From NCBI RefSeq assembly GCF_042684865.1, contig NZ_JBHUML010000002.1, forward strand, positions 620,001 through 684,000: a DNA stretch of 64,000 nucleotides, read 5' to 3'. Made by a program: the position numbers and the translations under genes. Every line of letters starts with the position of its first letter. The first letter of the stretch is position 1. Source of the stretch: Salibacterium lacus. GTDB taxonomy: Bacteria > Bacillota > Bacilli > Bacillales > Marinococcaceae. This document shows, piece by piece, positions 61,297-64,000 of this stretch. The notes beneath the pieces were generated by a model. That model was not told the DNA's origin. It saw only the letters and a list, made by a program, of their open reading frames with translations, and made no database searches.

Positions 61297-61658
61297 TATA
61301 TCGACTCCTCCAATTTCCGTAGTTCTTCCGTGAATATCCGTACGTCTTCGTCTGTTCCCGCTAGTTCGAACGTCAGCAGTAACGGCACATCGTAGTCTTG
61401 CGCAATCTGCCGGCCGGCCGCCCCGAAGTTGCCGCCAAAGTTCCGGTTGCCGCTCGCTGCCACACCGCGTAGCCAGTCGCCATTTTGCGCAAGATAGTCG
61501 GCAACGGCTGGCGGTACTTGGCCGAACCCTAACGTATTTGTGACGAGAATGAACGGCTCGGCGGCCGGCTGTGTTTGCGTAACGCTTCCGCCCGATATAC
61601 CGCACTTGGCGAGGAATCGCGGAATGTTGCCGGTCAGCGAATAGTAGACGATATTCAC
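61293..61658 (-). CDS. nrdI: flavodoxin-like NrdI
   Basis: 121 residues. YYSLTGNIPRFLAKCG and VAASGNRNFGGNFGAAG are the FMN-binding loops of NrdI, which supplies superoxide or peroxide to activate the NrdF manganese site. First of the nrdIEF operon, starting in the stop of the previous gene (ATGA). Confidence 0.92.
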   Translation of the reverse strand: MNIVYYSLTGNIPRFLAKCGISGGSVTQTQPAAEPFILVTNTLGFGQVPPAVADYLAQNGDWLRGVAASGNRNFGGNFGAAGRQIAQDYDVPLLLTFELAGTDEDVRIFTEELRKLEESIY

Positions 61659-61894
61659 TCGTAACTCCTCCGTATCTGTTCCGCCACTTCCGCCGCCCTT
61701 TCCTCGCTCACCGCCCGCTCCAACTCCGCCACGGCCTGCCGCAACAGCTCGCGCTCCTCTCGCAACTCCGTCGTTTTGCGGTAGCGTTCGGCGAGGCGGG
61801 CGTCCATGTCCGCTAAGTCTTCGCGAAAGGCGTCGAGCATGTATTCGGTCGGGCTTCGCCGGTCGTTCAGGCCGCCGCCTTTATTCGCCGGCAT
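61655..61894 (-). CDS. small coiled-coil protein
   Basis: 79 residues from the ATG at 61894. Almost all is one charged helix (DMDARLAERYRKTTELREER). It overlaps nrdI by 4 bases and the upstream gene by 14. Function unknown. Confidence 0.6.
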   Translation of the reverse strand: MPANKGGGLNDRRSPTEYMLDAFREDLADMDARLAERYRKTTELREERELLRQAVAELERAVSEERAAEVAEQIRRSYE

Positions 61895-62096
61895 GGTCGG
61901 CCGCCCCTTCCGCGTCCAACTCCGCCAGTTTTCGCCGGTGATATGCCGCAAAATTGGGCGGATAGATGTCCGGCCGGCTTTCGAAAAATTGCGCTAGGAC
62001 TTCGTGATGCATCCGCTGCTCGACGACCGACAGCGTTTCGGTGTACGTTTTCGCCAAATCAACCGCCTCCTTGTCCGAATACTTGCTGTGCCACAT
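61881..62096 (-). CDS. hypothetical phage protein
   Basis: 71 residues, MWHSKYSDKEAVDLAKTYTE at the start, helical, soluble, acidic at the end. Overlaps both neighbours, so it belongs to the same translational chain. Function unknown. Confidence 0.6.
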   Translation of the reverse strand: MWHSKYSDKEAVDLAKTYTETLSVVEQRMHHEVLAQFFESRPDIYPPNFAAYHRRKLAELDAEGAADHAGE

Positions 62097-62253
62097 AAAC
62101 GAGTGGCGTCCCTACCATTGCGATCATGATGACGGAAGTGATGATGAAGTTTGCGTCAATCTCGTCCGCCGTTTTCGCTTTTTCCGAAATAGCCGTAATA
62201 GTCAGAATAGAAAGTCCGACCAGCCACGCTAAAGCGAAGTATCCCAGTATCAT
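62059..62253 (-). CDS. small two-segment membrane protein
   Basis: 64 residues with two hydrophobic stretches (LGYFALAWLVGLSILTI and FIITSVIMIAMVGTPLV). It abuts the next gene (62254) and overlaps the one downstream by 38 bases. Function unknown. Confidence 0.6.
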   Translation of the reverse strand: MILGYFALAWLVGLSILTITAISEKAKTADEIDANFIITSVIMIAMVGTPLVYVAQQVFGQGGG

Positions 62254-62409
62254 TTACTCGTCCTCCTCTTCGCGGTACATTGCGATTGCCTCGCCGTAAC
62301 CGTCCCAATTATCGACGCCGGCCGCTTCCAAGCACGCCAAAAATTCGCCGTCCTCACGTAACATTTCGTATTCTTCCTCCGTAATAACTACCGTTCCCTT
62401 TCCTGCCAT
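62254..62409 (-). CDS. small acidic phage protein
   Basis: 51 residues, MAGKGTVVITEEEYEMLRED at the start, ending in YREEEDE. The ATG at 62409 is preceded by AAAGGAGG, and the RuvC-like gene ends one base away. Function unknown. Confidence 0.65.
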   Translation of the reverse strand: MAGKGTVVITEEEYEMLREDGEFLACLEAAGVDNWDGYGEAIAMYREEEDE

Positions 62410-62410
62410 A

Positions 62411-62914
62411 TCAATCGTCCTCCTTTGCGATTAGTCCTTCGTTAATTGCGTAAGCCAGCGCACAAGCCGCAGCGTCACTTTCGTCGTCCACCGCAAAATC
62501 GCCGGCGTATCCGGTCAACCTGCGAACGGCCTCCGCCAATTCCGGCTTTTCCGCTTTGCCGTTGCCGGCCACCGCCTTTTTAACGGAACTTTGCGAAATG
62601 GCCGACGTGGTGAACGCGAGGCCGAATTTGTTGAGCGCCCGGTCGCACGCGCCCCATGCGCTGTACACCGGATGGCTCTGCTTGCTCGTGCGGCCAACGA
62701 AATCCTCGCGCACAATGGCGTCGAAGCCGCCCGCCGCGTGCGCCGCAACGAAGCTCACCGCCCAGGCGTCGATAATTTCGGCGCGAAGGCCGTGCGGCTG
62801 CTTGGCGTTGGTGACGCAGTGGCTTAACGCGAGGATGCGGGGCTTACCCGCCTTGACTTCGACGAGCGCCGCGCCGGGCCGACCCATCGACGTGTCGAAA
62901 CTTAATATTCGCAA
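62411..62914 (-). CDS. RuvC-like Holliday junction resolvase
   Basis: 167 residues. The first catalytic Asp is in ILSFDTSMGRPGAAL, a Glu in IVREDFVG and the acidic pair in VDDESDAAACALAYA, matching RNase H-fold phage resolvases. It would cut branched DNA before packaging. GGAGG precedes the ATG. Confidence 0.78.
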   Translation of the reverse strand: MRILSFDTSMGRPGAALVEVKAGKPRILALSHCVTNAKQPHGLRAEIIDAWAVSFVAAHAAGGFDAIVREDFVGRTSKQSHPVYSAWGACDRALNKFGLAFTTSAISQSSVKKAVAGNGKAEKPELAEAVRRLTGYAGDFAVDDESDAAACALAYAINEGLIAKEDD

Positions 62915-62928
62915 GTCAATCGCCTCCT

Positions 62929-63090
62929 TTACGCGTCAACGGCAATCGCAATCATTCCACCAATAAACCCGCATATTATTCCGGTTAGCATCGCTAATAA
63001 CGGTGTTACGTCTATTCCGGCGTAAAACATCGTAAATATCGCAACGACGTCGAGTATAATCATTACCGGTATCCCGATTAGCAGTCCCAT
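62929..63090 (-). CDS. small two-segment membrane protein
   Basis: 53 residues, MGLLIGIPVMIILDVVAIF then LLAMLTGIICGFIGGMIAI, two membrane segments. Its stop codon adjoins the ribosome binding site of the resolvase gene. Function unknown. Confidence 0.65.
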   Translation of the reverse strand: MGLLIGIPVMIILDVVAIFTMFYAGIDVTPLLAMLTGIICGFIGGMIAIAVDA

Positions 63091-63091
63091 A

Positions 63092-63280
63092 TTAGTCGCC
63101 TCCTCCCCGTACTTTATCGCTAACTGTCACGTACTTTCCGTCAAATCTGGCGTAGTCCGTGCGGCGTTTCGGCGGCGGGCCGTTGTATTGCGGCTCGAAT
63201 GGCGTGCGGGCTTTTCGCGCTTCCGCCCTCCGCTGCTTGCGCGGTGCTAGGCCGGCAAATGGCGATGTCTTTTTCGGCAT
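63092..63280 (-). CDS. small basic phage protein
   Basis: 62 residues from the ATG at 63280. A basic middle (RKQRRAEARKARTPF) and proline-rich part (PQYNGPPPKRRTDY). Probably nucleic-acid binding from charge. Function unknown. Confidence 0.6.
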   Translation of the reverse strand: MPKKTSPFAGLAPRKQRRAEARKARTPFEPQYNGPPPKRRTDYARFDGKYVTVSDKVRGGGD

Positions 63281-63281
63281 A

Positions 63282-63437
63282 TTATTCGTCCTCCTTCGGA
63301 TGCTTCTCGTAATCAATCGCATGGACTTCGGCGTATTCCGCGAAAATGTAGTCGGTCACCTTGTCGGTCAGTTCCGCCATGTCGACGTTGTCGGCGTGCT
63401 TGACGGTTAGCGTTAGTTGCGTGAGCTTGTCGGCCAT
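63282..63437 (-). CDS. hypothetical phage protein
   Basis: 51 residues, MADKLTQLTLTVKHADNVDM at the start, acidic end (YEKHPKEDE). It follows the clamp gene with no gap. Function unknown. Confidence 0.6.
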   Translation of the reverse strand: MADKLTQLTLTVKHADNVDMAELTDKVTDYIFAEYAEVHAIDYEKHPKEDE

Positions 63438-64000
63438 TTACTCCGCCTCCTCATCTCCGTTTTTGGACGGGGAAATTACGATCGCTACATTTTCGCCTTT
63501 AATCACAAATGGCGATAAATTACCGTGCGATCGAAATGTCACCGCCGGTATTCCCGCGTCCTTAAATACATCGAAGGATTGCGCTAGATATTCGGCGTTA
63601 ACGTAAATATTGAAATCCTCATCCAAACTTTTATTTGTTTTGCCGATGAATAATTTCGCTTCAATGCCGCAGGATTTCTCCGTCGCCACATAAACGTTAT
63701 TCTCGTGTGAAAATATCCGCGCTAATGCTTTCGATTTCGGCGTGAATTTTTCCGATAAATGAGGCGGAGCAGTTGCGGCTTGCTGAATTATCTTCACAGC
63801 CTTCGCAACGCCCTTAACTTCCTTTATTTCGACCATCCCTTGCGCTGACTGCTCACCAGGAATAATCCGTGTGACATCCGGATATTTCCCGTCAACAAGG
63901 TCGCCTGTTTTCGGATTCTCCGCCTTCTCGCCGCCCTCGTATACGTTTTCGGCGATGTATAACCGATGGCTGTCCGTTACGGCGACGTAACCTTCTTCGG
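63438..64000 (-). CDS. DnaN-like sliding clamp, C-terminal part (partial)
   Basis: 187 codons are visible and the frame is open past the edge, so the ATG near 63836 is internal. YVAVTDSHRLYIAENV, DGKYPDVTRIIPGE and DFNIYVNAEYLAQSFDVF then GNLSPFVIKGENVAIVI follow the bacterial beta-clamp pattern (ATDSHRL, FPDYxRxIP, the FNxxYL strand). It would tether a DNA polymerase. A phage clamp of bacterial type is uncommon. Identification is from pattern only. Confidence 0.65.
   Translation of the reverse strand, partial: EEGYVAVTDSHRLYIAENVYEGGEKAENPKTGDLVDGKYPDVTRIIPGEQSAQGMVEIKEVKGVAKAVKIIQQAATAPPHLSEKFTPKSKALARIFSHENNVYVATEKSCGIEAKLFIGKTNKSLDEDFNIYVNAEYLAQSFDVFKDAGIPAVTFRSHGNLSPFVIKGENVAIVISPSKNGDEEAE

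Larger units (their letters stand above)
21120..64000. mobile_element. prophage integrated at selC (left part; right end beyond window)
   Basis: Begins within the 3' part of selC, which is the likely attL core, and continues past the right edge. It contains an integrase, lysis genes, PBSX/skin-ordered contractile tail and head genes, terminase and a nucleotide-metabolism block. Base composition and codon use shift visibly (more CG-rich, TCG/CGT-rich) at the junction, and nearly all ribosome binding sites take the form CGAAAGGAGG. No lysogeny repressor is recognised in the visible part. Confidence 0.95.

Noticed and set aside
1..64000. CRISPR array, rRNA or insertion sequence
   Set aside because: I saw no regularly spaced repeat array, no rRNA sequence and no transposase in the window.

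Overview
HOST. The first ~21 kb is chromosome of a Gram-positive Bacillaceae-type bacterium. The evidence is strong AGGAGG-type ribosome binding sites, sigma-A promoters, rho-independent terminators, a YkuI-type c-di-GMP protein, a dynamin-like GTPase, a lipoprotein-anchored ABC importer, and the order aconitase / YneP thioesterase / YneQ seen in Bacillus. The genus cannot be told from this window. || CHROMOSOME LAYOUT. 1-12140 (nearly all on the minus strand): dynamin-like GTPase (cut by the window edge), ykuI, metA, a DUF4352 exported protein, nadE, yneQ, yneP, a tandem AAA ATPase, a VanZ protein and aconitase. 12282-21147 is a selenium island. It holds a SelW-like selenoprotein whose UGA splits it for ordinary gene finders, selA, a divergent selD that is itself a selenoprotein, a PhnCDE-type ABC importer, a GT4 glycosyltransferase resembling the selenosugar synthase SenB, selB, and the selenocysteine tRNA gene selC. 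Together these could take up a selenium oxyanion, make selenophosphate, load Sec onto tRNA, decode UGA at SECIS hairpins, and possibly make a selenosugar. || PROPHAGE. A large contractile-tailed (PBSX/skin-like gene order) prophage starts right at the 3' end of selC and runs past the right edge (>42.8 kb). A tyrosine integrase lies beside selC. Then, on the minus strand and read from right to left, come small and large terminase, portal, minor head protein, scaffold, major capsid, connectors, sheath, tube, a frameshifted tail chaperone, tape measure, baseplate, fibre, a lysis block including a subtilisin-SLH protein, and a lipoprotein. Right of the terminase lie small regulators, a cytosine methyltransferase, and a nucleotide block (dNMP kinase, ThyX, dUTPase, NrdIEF), PhoH, a RuvC-like resolvase and a partial sliding clamp. 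|| HIGHLIGHTS. (1) The major capsid gene is split by a 262-nt group I intron; the last 19 codons lie in a second exon, directly followed by a free-standing EDxHD/Vsr-type homing endonuclease gene. (2) A prophage uses selC as its attachment gene. (3) A SenB-like glycosyltransferase and a PhnCDE-like importer sit inside a sel locus. (4) Several phage genes (large terminase, a cysteine-rich protein, the methyltransferase) have good ribosome binding sites but no ATG/GTG/TTG start, pointing to AUC or AUA starts. (5) The tail chaperone has an A AAA AAC -1 slip site. Three plus-strand islands in the otherwise minus-strand phage each follow a clear sigma-A promoter.
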